Of a DNA stretch of 64,000 nucleotides, positions 9,745 to 21,620 are shown piece by piece. This DNA comes from Clostridia bacterium (GTDB lineage: Bacteria; Bacillota; Clostridia; TANB77; CAG-508). Position 1 is the first letter of the stretch; each line of letters starts with the position of its first letter. The stretch spans positions 1 through 64,000 of the forward strand of contig JAFTJF010000007.1 of NCBI GenBank assembly GCA_017456555.1, written 5' to 3'. The translations under genes were made by a program, and so were the position numbers. The notes below the pieces were generated by a model. It had not been told where the DNA came from. It ran no database searches and saw nothing but the letters and a program-made list of their open reading frames with translations.

Positions 9745-11130
9745 CTATTGTTTTTCTACAATTGTTCCTTCTTTGCTATCTTTAACAGTATAACCATTTT
9801 CTATTAAAATATCTCTAATTCTATCTGATTCAGCCCAATTTTTATTTGTTCTTGCTTCATTTCTTTCTTGAACTAATTTTGTTATTTCTTCAGGTAGAAC
9901 ATTTTCTTGTTTTTGATAATTTTTTAAATCTAATCCTAAAACTTCATCAAATTTTAATAAAAGATTTTGTAATTTTTTTGATTTATTAGGATTTTTTACA
10001 ACATCCCAAACAACACTCATCGCAACCGGCATATTTAAATCATCATTAATTGCTTCTAAGAATTTTTCTTCATATTCTTTTATAGCTTCATCAGAAACAT
10101 CTTCATTTCCTTCTGCGTGTTTTAAATATCCTTCTCTTAATCTATTTAATGCTACTTTTGCAGCATCCATAGCTTCAAATGTAAAATTGATTTGAGCTCT
10201 ATAGTTTGATGTAAAATTAAACATTCTATAAACTAATGGCTCGTATCCTTTTTCTTCTAAGTCTTTTAAAGTATATAGATTATTTAAACTCTTAGACATT
10301 TTTCCACCATTTATTTGTAAGAATTCAACATGCATCCAATAATTTGCTGGTGTTTTTCCTGAAAAACCTTTACTTTGTGCAATTTCATTTTCATGGTGAA
10401 TTGGAATATGATCAACTCCACCAGTGTGAATATCAAATTGATCACCCAAGTATTTATACCCCATAGCAGAGCACTCTAAATGCCAACCTGGATAAGATTT
10501 TCCAAAGAAAGAATCCCATTTCATAATATGATTTTCTGGTGCTTTAATCCAAAGAGCAAAATCTGAAATATTTCTTTTGCTTTGATCAAATTCTACTCTT
10601 GCACCAGCTTTTTGTTCATCAACATTTCTATTTGATAACACACCATATTTATCTAGTTTTGATGTATCAAAATAAACTGTATCTTCTGTTTGATAAGAAA
10701 ATCCATTTTCTATGATTTTTTTAACATATTCTTCCATAACATCAATATGTTCTGTTGCTCTAGCAATAATCTCTGGTCTGTCTACATTTAATTTATCAAT
10801 ATCAGCTAAAAATGCATCCATATAAAATTGTGCTATTTCAAATGGATCTTTGTTTTCTCTTTTAGCTGCTTTCATCATTTTGTCTTCACCTTCATCAGCA
10901 TCTGATACTAAGTGACCAACATCAGTGATGTTCATAACATGTTTTAAATTATAACCATTATATTTTAAAACTCTTCTTAAATTATCCATAAATAAATATG
11001 CTCTTAAGTTTCCTATGTGAGCAAAATAGTAAACAGTAGGACCACATGAATACATTCTTATCTCTTTCTCATTTAGAGGTTTAAACTCTTCTTTTTTTCT
11101 TGTAAGCGTATTAAAAATTTTTATACTCAT
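9745..11130 (-). CDS. cysS: Cysteinyl-tRNA synthetase
   Basis: Charges tRNA-Cys. Class I signatures: the HIGH variant HIGN following YSCGPTVYYF (whose Cys is a zinc ligand), WHLECSAM, GGVDHIPIHHENEIAQS (zinc ligands) and KMSKS. Full length at 461 residues. AAAGGAG precedes the ATG. No T-box leader is visible in the 77 bases upstream, so regulation is probably by read-through from the PBP gene or a weak local promoter. Confidence 0.98.
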   Translation of the reverse strand: MSIKIFNTLTRKKEEFKPLNEKEIRMYSCGPTVYYFAHIGNLRAYLFMDNLRRVLKYNGYNLKHVMNITDVGHLVSDADEGEDKMMKAAKRENKDPFEIAQFYMDAFLADIDKLNVDRPEIIARATEHIDVMEEYVKKIIENGFSYQTEDTVYFDTSKLDKYGVLSNRNVDEQKAGARVEFDQSKRNISDFALWIKAPENHIMKWDSFFGKSYPGWHLECSAMGYKYLGDQFDIHTGGVDHIPIHHENEIAQSKGFSGKTPANYWMHVEFLQINGGKMSKSLNNLYTLKDLEEKGYEPLVYRMFNFTSNYRAQINFTFEAMDAAKVALNRLREGYLKHAEGNEDVSDEAIKEYEEKFLEAINDDLNMPVAMSVVWDVVKNPNKSKKLQNLLLKFDEVLGLDLKNYQKQENVLPEEITKLVQERNEARTNKNWAESDRIRDILIENGYTVKDSKEGTIVEKQ

Positions 11131-11162
11131 ATGTTCATCTCCTTTACTTTTTTATAACACTC

Positions 11163-11184
11163 GAGCGGATTTTTAGGTCCGCTC
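11163..11184. terminator. Hairpin between PBP1A and cysS
   Basis: Arms GAGCGGA (11163-11169) and TCCGCTC (11178-11184). The U-rich tail (CTTATTTT) is on the plus-strand side, whereas both flanking genes are on the minus strand, so it may be only a weak attenuator for them. Confidence 0.35.
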
Positions 11185-11202
11185 TTATTTTAATTAAATT
11201 AA

Positions 11203-14150
<2,948 letters not shown>

Positions 14151-14267
14151 AAATCCTCCTTTGTCTTTCAAAAATATAATTTTTATAATCACATTTTTTC
14201 ACTATTTTAACAAATGTATTATATTACAATTCAGTAAAAAGATAAAGCCTTTTTTGTTATTTTTTTC

Positions 14268-15134
14268 TTAATTTTCAAGCAAAAAAATCTCGTCTATTCC
14301 AGTAAAAATCTGTGCTCCCTCTGAAATTAGTTTATTAGTACCACTAGAATTTAAAGATGTTATATTTCCTGGAACTGCAAAAATATCTTTTCCCTGTTCT
14401 AAAGCATAGTTAACAGTAATTAAACTACCACTATTTTCTTTTGCTTCAACCACAATTACCTTCTTGGAAAGTCCACTAATAATTCTATTCCTCATAGGAA
14501 AATTATATTTCTCTGGTTTGGTCCCTAACTTAAATTCAGAAATTATAGTTCCATCATTTTCTAAAATTCTTTCAAAAACTTTTTTATTTTCAAAAGGATA
14601 AATATCATTATCACCAATACCAGTTCCCAAAACAGCAATCGTTTTCCCAACATTACTATCCAAAGCACCCAAATGTGCATATTTATCAATACCTAGAGCC
14701 AAACCACTAACAACGTTTACATTCCTATCAGCAAGTTCTTTAGCAATTTTTCTAGCAACAAATCTTCCATAATAAGAAGCATCACGTGAACCAACAATAG
14801 AAGCACAATCTTCATAAAGATTTTCAAGTCTCCCTCTTACATATAAAAAAGCAGGCCTATTTTCAATAACCTTTAAAGAGTTTGGATATTTTTCAGAATT
14901 ACACAAAATCAAACTAATCCCATTTTTCTCCATAAAACAACTATATTTATCTAAGTTCCTCTTTTTAACATCATCAAAAATTTTCTGAGTACACTTTTCA
15001 GAAAACTCCAAATCTTCCAAATCTCTTTTATTCAAACTCCAAATAATTTCAGAACTCTCAAACTTCTCTAATAATTTTAATTTATTTTTATTACTAATAT
15101 CTAAATTAGAAAACCAAATATCATATAAATTCAA
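14268..15134 (-). CDS. dprA: DNA-processing protein DprA
   Basis: Loads RecA on incoming single-stranded DNA during natural transformation; widely kept also in bacteria not known to be competent. The Rossmann-type core has the nucleotide-binding GSRDASYYGRF (like GSR..S.YG), SGLALGIDKYAHLGAL, GTGIGDNDIYPFEN, and YNFPMRNRIISGLSKKVIVVEA. I place the start at TTG 15134 (NLYDIWFSN), which has AAAGGAG seven bases upstream; the further in-frame ATG at 15203 lies inside the folD terminator. 288 residues, with no fused C-terminal helix domain visible. No topA neighbour, unlike in many genomes. Confidence 0.92.
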   Translation of the reverse strand: MNLYDIWFSNLDISNKNKLKLLEKFESSEIIWSLNKRDLEDLEFSEKCTQKIFDDVKKRNLDKYSCFMEKNGISLILCNSEKYPNSLKVIENRPAFLYVRGRLENLYEDCASIVGSRDASYYGRFVARKIAKELADRNVNVVSGLALGIDKYAHLGALDSNVGKTIAVLGTGIGDNDIYPFENKKVFERILENDGTIISEFKLGTKPEKYNFPMRNRIISGLSKKVIVVEAKENSGSLITVNYALEQGKDIFAVPGNITSLNSSGTNKLISEGAQIFTGIDEIFLLEN

Positions 15135-15190
15135 GTAAAAACTCCTTTCTGTGATTTTGGGACGGAGAAAAAAATCATCCTCAAATCCCA

Positions 15191-15217
15191 CAAAAAAGAG
15201 CATAGAAAATTCTATGC
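15191..15217 (-). terminator. Terminator of folD
   Basis: Arms GCATAGA (15200-15206) and TCTATGC (15211-15217), then a TCTTTTTTG run on the minus strand. Confidence 0.85.
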
Positions 15218-15234
15218 CCCTTATTATATTATTT

Positions 15235-16083
15235 TTAATTTAATTTTAGTTTCGCAGCCTTAACCACATTGTTCAAAAGCATCGCAATTGTCATAGGCCC
15301 AACCCCACCAGGAACTGGAGTAATATGACTAGCCTTATCAAAAATAGCATCATAATCCACATCACCACAAATTGAACCATCATCTAATCTGTTAATTCCA
15401 ACATCAATAACAACTGCCCCATCTTTAACCATATCAGCCTTAACAAATTTAGGTTTACCAATAGCTGCTATAATTATATCTGCTCTTTTAATAACCTCTC
15501 CAATATCTTTTGTTCTAGAATGACAAACTGTAACTGTAGAGTTCTTATTAAGCATACATTGAATCATAGGTTTTCCTACGATATTACTTCTTCCAAGAAT
15601 AACTGCATTTTTTCCTTCTGTTTCAATATTATATTCTTCAAGCATTTTTATTACACCATAAGGTGTACAAGAAACAAATGCATCTTCTCCAATTGTTAAA
15701 TTTCCAACATTTATAGGATTAAATCCATCAACATCCTTATTTGGCGAAATTGATCTAAATGCTTTATTTACATCTATATGTTTTGGAACTGGACATTGTA
15801 ATAAAATACCATGAACAGAATCATCTTGATTTAGTTTTTCTATTGTTTCCAAAAGCATTTCTTCTGAAATTGTTTCTTCAAATAAAAATTCTTCAAATTC
15901 AATTCCTACTTTTTCACATGCTTTAGATTTATTTCTAACATATACTGTTGATCCTGGATCATTTCCAACCATTATTACTGCAAGTTTAGGATTAATTCCT
16001 TTCGCTTTTAATTCCTCAACATCTTTTTTTAGCTCTTTTCTTACTTTTTTTGCAAGTTCTTTTCCATCAATTATTTCTGCCAT
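15235..16083 (-). CDS. folD: Methylenetetrahydrofolate dehydrogenase/cyclohydrolase FolD
   Basis: Bifunctional folate enzyme linking 5,10-methylene- and 10-formyl-tetrahydrofolate with NADP. Catalytic YVRNKSKACEKVGI holds the Tyr and Lys; QCPVPKHID, DVDGFNPINVG, the cofactor loop GRSNIVGKP and the C-terminal TPVPGGVGPMTIAMLL are all present. 282 residues, full length. The gene follows the wall protein by 31 bases; its AGGAGG is 27 bases from the ATG but a 17-base palindrome lies between (see findings). Confidence 0.97.
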   Translation of the reverse strand: MAEIIDGKELAKKVRKELKKDVEELKAKGINPKLAVIMVGNDPGSTVYVRNKSKACEKVGIEFEEFLFEETISEEMLLETIEKLNQDDSVHGILLQCPVPKHIDVNKAFRSISPNKDVDGFNPINVGNLTIGEDAFVSCTPYGVIKMLEEYNIETEGKNAVILGRSNIVGKPMIQCMLNKNSTVTVCHSRTKDIGEVIKRADIIIAAIGKPKFVKADMVKDGAVVIDVGINRLDDGSICGDVDYDAIFDKASHITPVPGGVGPMTIAMLLNNVVKAAKLKLN

Positions 16084-16092
16084 TTTTTCTCT

Positions 16093-16116
16093 TTGTTAGA
16101 ATCTAACAATCCTCCT
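16093..16116 (-). promoter_or_regulatory. Distant ribosome binding site with intervening hairpin before folD
   Basis: On the minus strand AGGAGG (16111-16116, overlapping the stop of the preceding gene) is followed by the palindrome TTGTTAG-ATT-CTAACAA (16093-16109) and then nine bases to the ATG. Folding of the palindrome would reduce the effective spacing to about ten bases. Confidence 0.5.
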
Positions 16117-17449
16117 ATCTTACTTTTTTAACATAAATTATACTTGCTATAACTCCTGCAATTGCTATAAATGTAACAACTGCATAAACAATATTAGCAA
16201 TATTAGTTCCAACTTCTGGTAAAACTCCAACATCTTCTTCTAACTCTTTTAATCTATCTTCTTCAGACATTTGTGTTGGGTCATCTACAATATTTTCATT
16301 TCTTACTGAATTATTAACAGTATTATTAACTGTATTATTTGCTACAGTATTTTCTTCTTCATCTTCCTCTGGTTTTTCTACAACTAATAATCTTGAAGCA
16401 ACATATACTGTTTTTCCATTATATATAATTCTTGACCAGCCATTATCTGCATAACCAGTTCTTTCAACTGCTTGTCCTTTAGTTAAATATCCTACTTTTT
16501 CACTATCTGTTGACCAACTTGCTCTTAAATTACAATTTTGTTTTGCATAAAGATTTTCATGTGTATCTTTAAAAACAACTTCTTCCTCTTCTTCTGGTTC
16601 TGTTTTTGTTAAATACTCACTATATACATAAGCTGTTTGTCCATTATATTCAACTTTAGACCAACCGTTATCTCCTATAGCTTTTCTTGTAAATTTTGTA
16701 TCTTTTTCTACAGTTGCTATTTTTTCACTATCTGTAGAATAGCTTTTTCTTACATTACATTTTTGTGTTGTATATACAGTTTCATTCACATCAGTAAATT
16801 TTGGTTCTTTTGAAGTTGTTGTTCCAGAATTATTATCTGTTGAAGTACTTCCATTATTTCCTGTTGTTGAACCTGTTCCTGTATTACTTCCAGTATTTGA
16901 CCCTGAATTTGTACCAGTACCTGTGCCAGTTCCTGTTCCGCTTCCTGTACTTGAATTCGAACCACTTCCAGTATTTGAACCTGTTCCACTATTACTTCCT
17001 GAACCTGTATTAGAACCTGTTCCAGAACCAGAATTATTTGAAGTTGTATCTCCAACTATTGTTAGTGAACCACTTTTGGTTCCACCTTGTTCTATATAAC
17101 CACCTTCACTATTTCCTATATTTATTGATGTAACACTAATTTTAGTAGTACCTGCAACTTTTGCAGAGAAGGTTACTGAGTTTGGAAAATCTGCCATACC
17201 ACTCATATATGTTAATGTTTTAGAAGCTGTTGTTCCATCACTGTAAGTTACTGTAACTTTAGCATCTGCCCCATATGCGCCAGATGGTAAGATTAAAGAT
17301 ACTGTAAAATTTTCTCCTACTTTTACTGATGCAGGACAATTTATTCCAGCAACACTATCTGCTGCATAAATATTAGTAGCAAATACAGATAAAATTCCAA
17401 TTGTTATTATTAATAAAATTAATGAAATTTGAGATATTACTTTCTTCAT
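16115..17449 (-). CDS. Secreted SH3b-domain protein with a C-terminal sortase signal
   Basis: A cell-wall-anchored protein of unknown role. Residues 1-29 form a signal peptide. Next comes an Ig-like domain of about 100 residues, then a Gly/Ser/Thr/Asn linker (about 135-215). Two bacterial SH3 domains follow: one from VYTTQKCNVRKSYS to AYVYSEYL, the other from LYAKQNCNLRASWS to VYVASRLL; such domains bind peptidoglycan or other wall polymers. After an Asn/Val-rich acidic stretch the end reads LPEVGTN, a hydrophobic segment and KKVR, the layout of a sortase substrate (variant of LPXTG). The sortase gene is immediately upstream. Confidence 0.85.
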   Translation of the reverse strand: MKKVISQISLILLIITIGILSVFATNIYAADSVAGINCPASVKVGENFTVSLILPSGAYGADAKVTVTYSDGTTASKTLTYMSGMADFPNSVTFSAKVAGTTKISVTSINIGNSEGGYIEQGGTKSGSLTIVGDTTSNNSGSGTGSNTGSGSNSGTGSNTGSGSNSSTGSGTGTGTGTGTNSGSNTGSNTGTGSTTGNNGSTSTDNNSGTTTSKEPKFTDVNETVYTTQKCNVRKSYSTDSEKIATVEKDTKFTRKAIGDNGWSKVEYNGQTAYVYSEYLTKTEPEEEEEVVFKDTHENLYAKQNCNLRASWSTDSEKVGYLTKGQAVERTGYADNGWSRIIYNGKTVYVASRLLVVEKPEEDEEENTVANNTVNNTVNNSVRNENIVDDPTQMSEEDRLKELEEDVGVLPEVGTNIANIVYAVVTFIAIAGVIASIIYVKKVR

Positions 17450-17488
17450 TTTTCACCCGTCCTCTTTTTACATTTTCTTTTGAATATT

Positions 17489-18184
17489 TTATACTTCCTC
17501 TGCTTTTACAATCAATCTTGTTGTTGAAGCATTTTCACATGTTATTAATGTTATTTCAATTTTTTCATCATCTTGTAATAAACATTTTAAATCATCAGCT
17601 TCTGCTGAATATATTTCTGTAATTTTATATTTGGTTTCTTTTAAATCTGGCTCAACTATAGTAAAGAAATCTCCAACTTCCATTTCTGATAATTTTTCAA
17701 AAACACCACTTTTATTGTGTCCAGCTATACAGAAATTCCCATAATTATTTAAACTTCCACCATATAATCTGATTACACCATTATCTAAAGCTGCATCTTC
17801 AGTTGAATCAAGAATATATTGTTCAACATCTAAATCCTCTATAATAATTTTTCCTAATACATCATAACCATTATGTTTTTCAATTAATCCTTCAGAAACT
17901 GTTGTTGAACCAAGTGTGTTTGTAGTATTTGTTTCTTCTTTTTTACTTCTAAAACCAATAATAGCTATTATCACAACAATTATACCAATTACAACTCCAA
18001 TAATTATTGCTTTTTTCTTAGTAAATCCTTCTTCATAATCATCTTGCTCATACATTTCTTGATTGTTGTAATTTGGTTCATATTTTTCTTGATTATTATC
18101 GTTTTGTTCATAATTTTTTGGTGTATAATTGTAATCTGTATCAAAAGAATATTTTGAATCAGCTGAGTGTTTTCCAGGCGCCAT
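17489..18184 (-). CDS. Sortase (class D/E-like)
   Basis: Transpeptidase that links secreted proteins to the wall. About 65 cytoplasmic residues rich in Asn, Tyr and Gln come first, then a membrane segment (about 68-90), then the sortase barrel. Catalytic His is in CIAGHNKSG, Cys in LITCENAS and Arg in TTRLIVKA. 231 residues. Good AGGAGG site. It lies 15 bases after uppP and 39 before its likely substrate, the SH3b protein carrying LPEVG, so enzyme and substrate are probably made together. Subclass is my judgement from size and the TLITC context. Confidence 0.88.
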   Translation of the reverse strand: MAPGKHSADSKYSFDTDYNYTPKNYEQNDNNQEKYEPNYNNQEMYEQDDYEEGFTKKKAIIIGVVIGIIVVIIAIIGFRSKKEETNTTNTLGSTTVSEGLIEKHNGYDVLGKIIIEDLDVEQYILDSTEDAALDNGVIRLYGGSLNNYGNFCIAGHNKSGVFEKLSEMEVGDFFTIVEPDLKETKYKITEIYSAEADDLKCLLQDDEKIEITLITCENASTTRLIVKAEEV

Positions 18185-18199
18185 TTTAAATTCCTCCTT

Positions 18200-19027
18200 T
18201 TATCTTATGAATATTAATCCTAATATTATAATTCCAAGTATTACTCTATATATTGCAAATATTTTAAAACTACCTTTTTTCAAGTAATCCATTAAAAATT
18301 TAACAACTATTAATCCAACAATAAAACTTGATAAAACACCAATCCAAAATGGAATTGAAGTTAGAGCAAATTTTGTTATATCAACTAAAACTGCTGCTGC
18401 AACTATTGGTGTTGATAAAAGAAAAGAAAATTTAGCAGCACTTTCTCTATCAATTTTTAAACTTCTAGCAACTGTCATTGTAATTCCAGAACGTGATACT
18501 CCTGGAAAAGCTGCTGCTAAAGCTTGTGAAAGCCCTATTAATAAAGATTGTTTAAAAGTTATATTTTCATATTTATGTTTATTTTCTGCTTTTTTATCTA
18601 CTATTGCTAAAATTATTCCCATAACAATTAAGGCAATAGCAATCATTCCCATTTCTACTTTAAAGTTTCCATTTATTATCATTTCTGAAACTTCGTCTAA
18701 AACTAATGCTAAAATTCCAGCTGGTATTGTTGCAATAACTAAATACCAAAACATTTTTCCTTCAACTGAATCTTCTTTTTTAACAACTTTTTTAAATCCA
18801 GCTTTTATTAATTTTATCCAATCTTTTATAAAAAATAATCCAATTGCAATTAATGTACCAAAATGAAGTGCAACATCAAATGAACCTCCAAAATCTTCCA
18901 CAAATTGTGGGTTTTGTGTCCAGTTAAAAATCCATGGTATAACATTTAAATGTGCTGAACTTGATACTGGTAATAATTCTGTTAATCCTTGTACTATACC
19001 TAATATTAAAGCCTGTAATACAGTCAT
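18200..19027 (-). CDS. uppP: Undecaprenyl-diphosphatase UppP (BacA)
   Basis: Integral membrane enzyme that dephosphorylates undecaprenyl diphosphate so the lipid carrier of wall synthesis can be reused; gives bacitracin tolerance. Signature GIVQGLTELLPVSSSAHL near the N-terminus (catalytic Glu) and AAFPGVSRSGITMTVAR later (Ser and Arg). Eight or so membrane segments, 275 residues. GGAGG precedes the ATG. First gene of the likely uppP-sortase-wall protein-folD run. Confidence 0.96.
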   Translation of the reverse strand: MTVLQALILGIVQGLTELLPVSSSAHLNVIPWIFNWTQNPQFVEDFGGSFDVALHFGTLIAIGLFFIKDWIKLIKAGFKKVVKKEDSVEGKMFWYLVIATIPAGILALVLDEVSEMIINGNFKVEMGMIAIALIVMGIILAIVDKKAENKHKYENITFKQSLLIGLSQALAAAFPGVSRSGITMTVARSLKIDRESAAKFSFLLSTPIVAAAVLVDITKFALTSIPFWIGVLSSFIVGLIVVKFLMDYLKKGSFKIFAIYRVILGIIILGLIFIR

Positions 19028-19098
19028 TTTTATCCTCCGTTTATTTTTCTAATTTATAAATATTTGTATTTTAAAAGTTTCGTTTTATAATCTAAATT

Positions 19099-19962
19099 TT
19101 ATAGTTCTTTTAAAACATGATATAATGTTTCTTTTATGAATTCAGCAGATGTAAGTGGTGCAACTTTAGCTGGTAAAGATAAAGCCCAAATTACTTTTAT
19201 TCCTTTTTCTCTAGCAGCTCTTCTATCTACTCCACCTGGATTAGATGCTAAATCAACAATAATAGTTTCTTTTTTTATTAAATCTAATCTTTCTGCATCC
19301 AAAATTTGGAATGGTATTGTGTTTATTATTATATCAAATTTGTTAAGATTTTCATTTAAATCATTTAGGTGAACTGGATTATAACCGTAAGCTTTTATCC
19401 ATGAAATATCTTCATTTTTTCTAGCTTCACAATATACTTTAGCTCCAATTCCATCAAGCATTTTAGCTAAAACTTTTCCTATTCTACCAAATCCCATAAC
19501 AAGTACATTTGAACCATGAACAGTTCTTTGTGTTTCTTCCATAGCAATTTGAATTGTTCCTTCTGCAGTTGCTATTGTGTTTAATACAGAAAATTCTTCT
19601 CTTTTTAATAAATCTGTATATTGAATTCCATTTCCTTCTAATTCTTCTCTAATATTAATGTTTCCAGCAATTAAATATTTGTCTTTTAAAGCTTGAACAA
19701 AATCTGTTAATTCAACATTATTTCTTCCAAATGGTGTTGAAAGTCTTTTTCTATCACTAGATAATGGAATTGGGCCAACAACTATTTTTGAATTGCTAAC
19801 TGCTTCTTCTAATGTTGGACACATTTCTACACTTTCTAAATTTAATAATTCTTCTGAATTTTCAAGTCCATAAGTAAAAACTTTATATCCATCCTTATCT
19901 AACATTTCTATAAGTTTTACTATACGTAAATCTCCACCAACTACTGTTATTGATTTTTCCAT
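19099..19962 (-). CDS. dpaA: Dipicolinate synthase subunit A
   Basis: With DpaB makes dipicolinic acid, the calcium chelator of the spore core, from a lysine-pathway intermediate. N-terminal ITVVGGDLRIVKLIEML and a second Rossmann motif VLVMGFGRIGKVLAKML typical of DpaA/SpoVFA. The C-terminus has VDLASNPGGVD and the end SAEFIKETLYHVL. I start at ATG 19962 (MEKSITVV), which has AAAGGTG seven bases upstream; a GTG three codons earlier is part of that site. 287 residues. No dpaB is next to it, unlike the usual dpaAB pair. Expected in the mother cell under SigK-type control, but no such promoter was recognised. Confidence 0.88.
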   Translation of the reverse strand: MEKSITVVGGDLRIVKLIEMLDKDGYKVFTYGLENSEELLNLESVEMCPTLEEAVSNSKIVVGPIPLSSDRKRLSTPFGRNNVELTDFVQALKDKYLIAGNINIREELEGNGIQYTDLLKREEFSVLNTIATAEGTIQIAMEETQRTVHGSNVLVMGFGRIGKVLAKMLDGIGAKVYCEARKNEDISWIKAYGYNPVHLNDLNENLNKFDIIINTIPFQILDAERLDLIKKETIIVDLASNPGGVDRRAAREKGIKVIWALSLPAKVAPLTSAEFIKETLYHVLKEL

Positions 19963-20031
19963 AGATTTCACCTTTTACCTCTCTTTTTATAATTTAAACT
20001 TATGTATATTTTTAATTAATATAACTTGAAA

Positions 20032-21342
20032 TTAATTATTTCCCAAGTCTTTTAACTTTTCTTCTTTTGTTTTATCTTTTTCTTCTATTTCTTTTTCTTC
20101 AATCGCTAAATCTTTTTTTCTTTTTTCTTTATTAAAAATATAATCTAGTTTTTCATCAATTTTTTGTTTTGATACACCATCACTCATTTCTTCAACAAGT
20201 CTTGCTGTATATTCAAGATATTTTCTAGCCTCTTCTTCTTGTTCTTTTAAAATTATAGATTTTTCTACAATTTCATCATCATGCTCTTCTTCAACATCTT
20301 CTTTTTCATCCATTTTCACAGATACTGTTATATATTCTTTTATCTTCTCAAAGCTCTTTTCTTTTTCAGCAAGTTTTAAAAGTTTTGGTTCTATTTCTAT
20401 TGCTTTATTTAAAAAGTTTATTGCTTTATCTTTATCACCTTTTTGCACATATATCTTAGCTAATTGATAATAAGACATTGCTTCTAGTTCACCATATAAA
20501 CTGTTTTCAAAATATTTTTCAGCAGTATCGTAATCTCTTTGAATAAATGCAATTAAACCTAAGTTGTAATTTGCACCATACATCTTATGATTTATTGCAG
20601 CAGCTTTTTCATACATTTCTTTTGCCATTTGGAAATCACTTAATCTTGTATATACAATTCCTAAATTATAATACAAATCAAAATCTCCTGGCTTATAAAT
20701 TAATGCAGCATTATATACATTTGCTGCTTCTTTAAATCTTTCTTGCTCACATAAAAGTTCTCCAAGTAAACAAGATGCTTCATAGCAATCTGGCTTTGTT
20801 TTAACTAATGTATCTAACATTTGAATTGCTTCATCTTTTTTACCTAAATCTCTTAATAAATCTGCAATTTTAAAATATGATTTATAATCTTTTTTATTTA
20901 TATCTACAGCTGTTACATATTCATCTATTGCTCTTCTCATTCCGCCTTCTTTTTCATAGCATTCAGCTAGCAATTTATGGCCTAAATAACTTTCTGGATA
21001 TTTAGTAACAAGTTTTACTAAAATTGTTTTTGCTGTTTTAGTATCACCTATCATCATAAAAAACTTTGCAGCTGCAACACTTAATAATTCTGAAAAATTG
21101 AACCCTTTTGCTTCCATAATTATTATTGCTAAAGGTATTATTATTGAAAATATATATCTGATTGTCCACCAAAATCCATTTTCTTCAATTCCAAGTTTTA
21201 TTTCCACAAAACTAACTGTAATTCCTATAGCTTGCAATACTAATAAAATTATGTAATTTGCATCATTTCTTCTAATTATTTTGAAAAATATTATTATGAA
21301 TAATGAACATGCTAGTAAACTAAAAATTAATTTTTCAAGCAT
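20032..21342 (-). CDS. Membrane-anchored TPR-repeat protein
   Basis: Probably a scaffold for protein assembly; partner unknown. Three hydrophobic segments lie in the first 85 residues. From about 95 to 340 there are roughly seven 34-residue TPR units, for example YKSYFKIADLLRDLGKKDEAIQML and DFDLYYNLGIVYTRLSDFQMAKEMYEKAAAI. The last 90 residues are highly charged Glu/Lys coiled coil. GTGGAG precedes the ATG. Stands alone with its own promoter. Confidence 0.8.
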   Translation of the reverse strand: MLEKLIFSLLACSLFIIIFFKIIRRNDANYIILLVLQAIGITVSFVEIKLGIEENGFWWTIRYIFSIIIPLAIIIMEAKGFNFSELLSVAAAKFFMMIGDTKTAKTILVKLVTKYPESYLGHKLLAECYEKEGGMRRAIDEYVTAVDINKKDYKSYFKIADLLRDLGKKDEAIQMLDTLVKTKPDCYEASCLLGELLCEQERFKEAANVYNAALIYKPGDFDLYYNLGIVYTRLSDFQMAKEMYEKAAAINHKMYGANYNLGLIAFIQRDYDTAEKYFENSLYGELEAMSYYQLAKIYVQKGDKDKAINFLNKAIEIEPKLLKLAEKEKSFEKIKEYITVSVKMDEKEDVEEEHDDEIVEKSIILKEQEEEARKYLEYTARLVEEMSDGVSKQKIDEKLDYIFNKEKRKKDLAIEEKEIEEKDKTKEEKLKDLGNN

Positions 21343-21397
21343 AATTTTTTCTCCACTTCTACATCCTTGTTTTAAGTACTTCTCATAATTCTCAATG

Positions 21398-21426
21398 ATT
21401 ATATCATATAGTGTTTTTTAAAACAA
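21398..21426 (-). promoter_or_regulatory. Promoter of the TPR gene
   Basis: TTGTTT (21421-21426), 17-base spacer, TATAAT (21398-21403) on the minus strand, 56 bases before the start codon. Confidence 0.65.
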
Positions 21427-21548
21427 GAAAAATAAAGCAAAATATTCATTAATTCCTTAATATTTAAATTAATAAAATTCGACAATTTACAACATTTATC
21501 TTTTTTTATTTTGAGCAATTTCATAGCGATAGTTATAATTATCTCTAT

Positions 21549-21590
21549 GAAAAAAGAGTATATAAATCTCGATAATTTATATACTCTTTT
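21549..21590. terminator. Terminator of the NRPS-kinase-regulator operon
   Basis: Arms AAAAGAGTATATAAAT (21552-21567) and its inverse (21575-21590) with TTTTTT in the minus-strand direction, 30 bases after the response-regulator stop. Confidence 0.85.
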
Positions 21591-21620
21591 ATAATAATTT
21601 ATATTAATTCTTTTTATAGA

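Noticed and set aside
15135-15203. N-terminal extension of DprA to the ATG at 15203
   Set aside because: It begins inside the folD terminator hairpin and has no binding site; the TTG at 15134 has AAAGGAG at correct distance.
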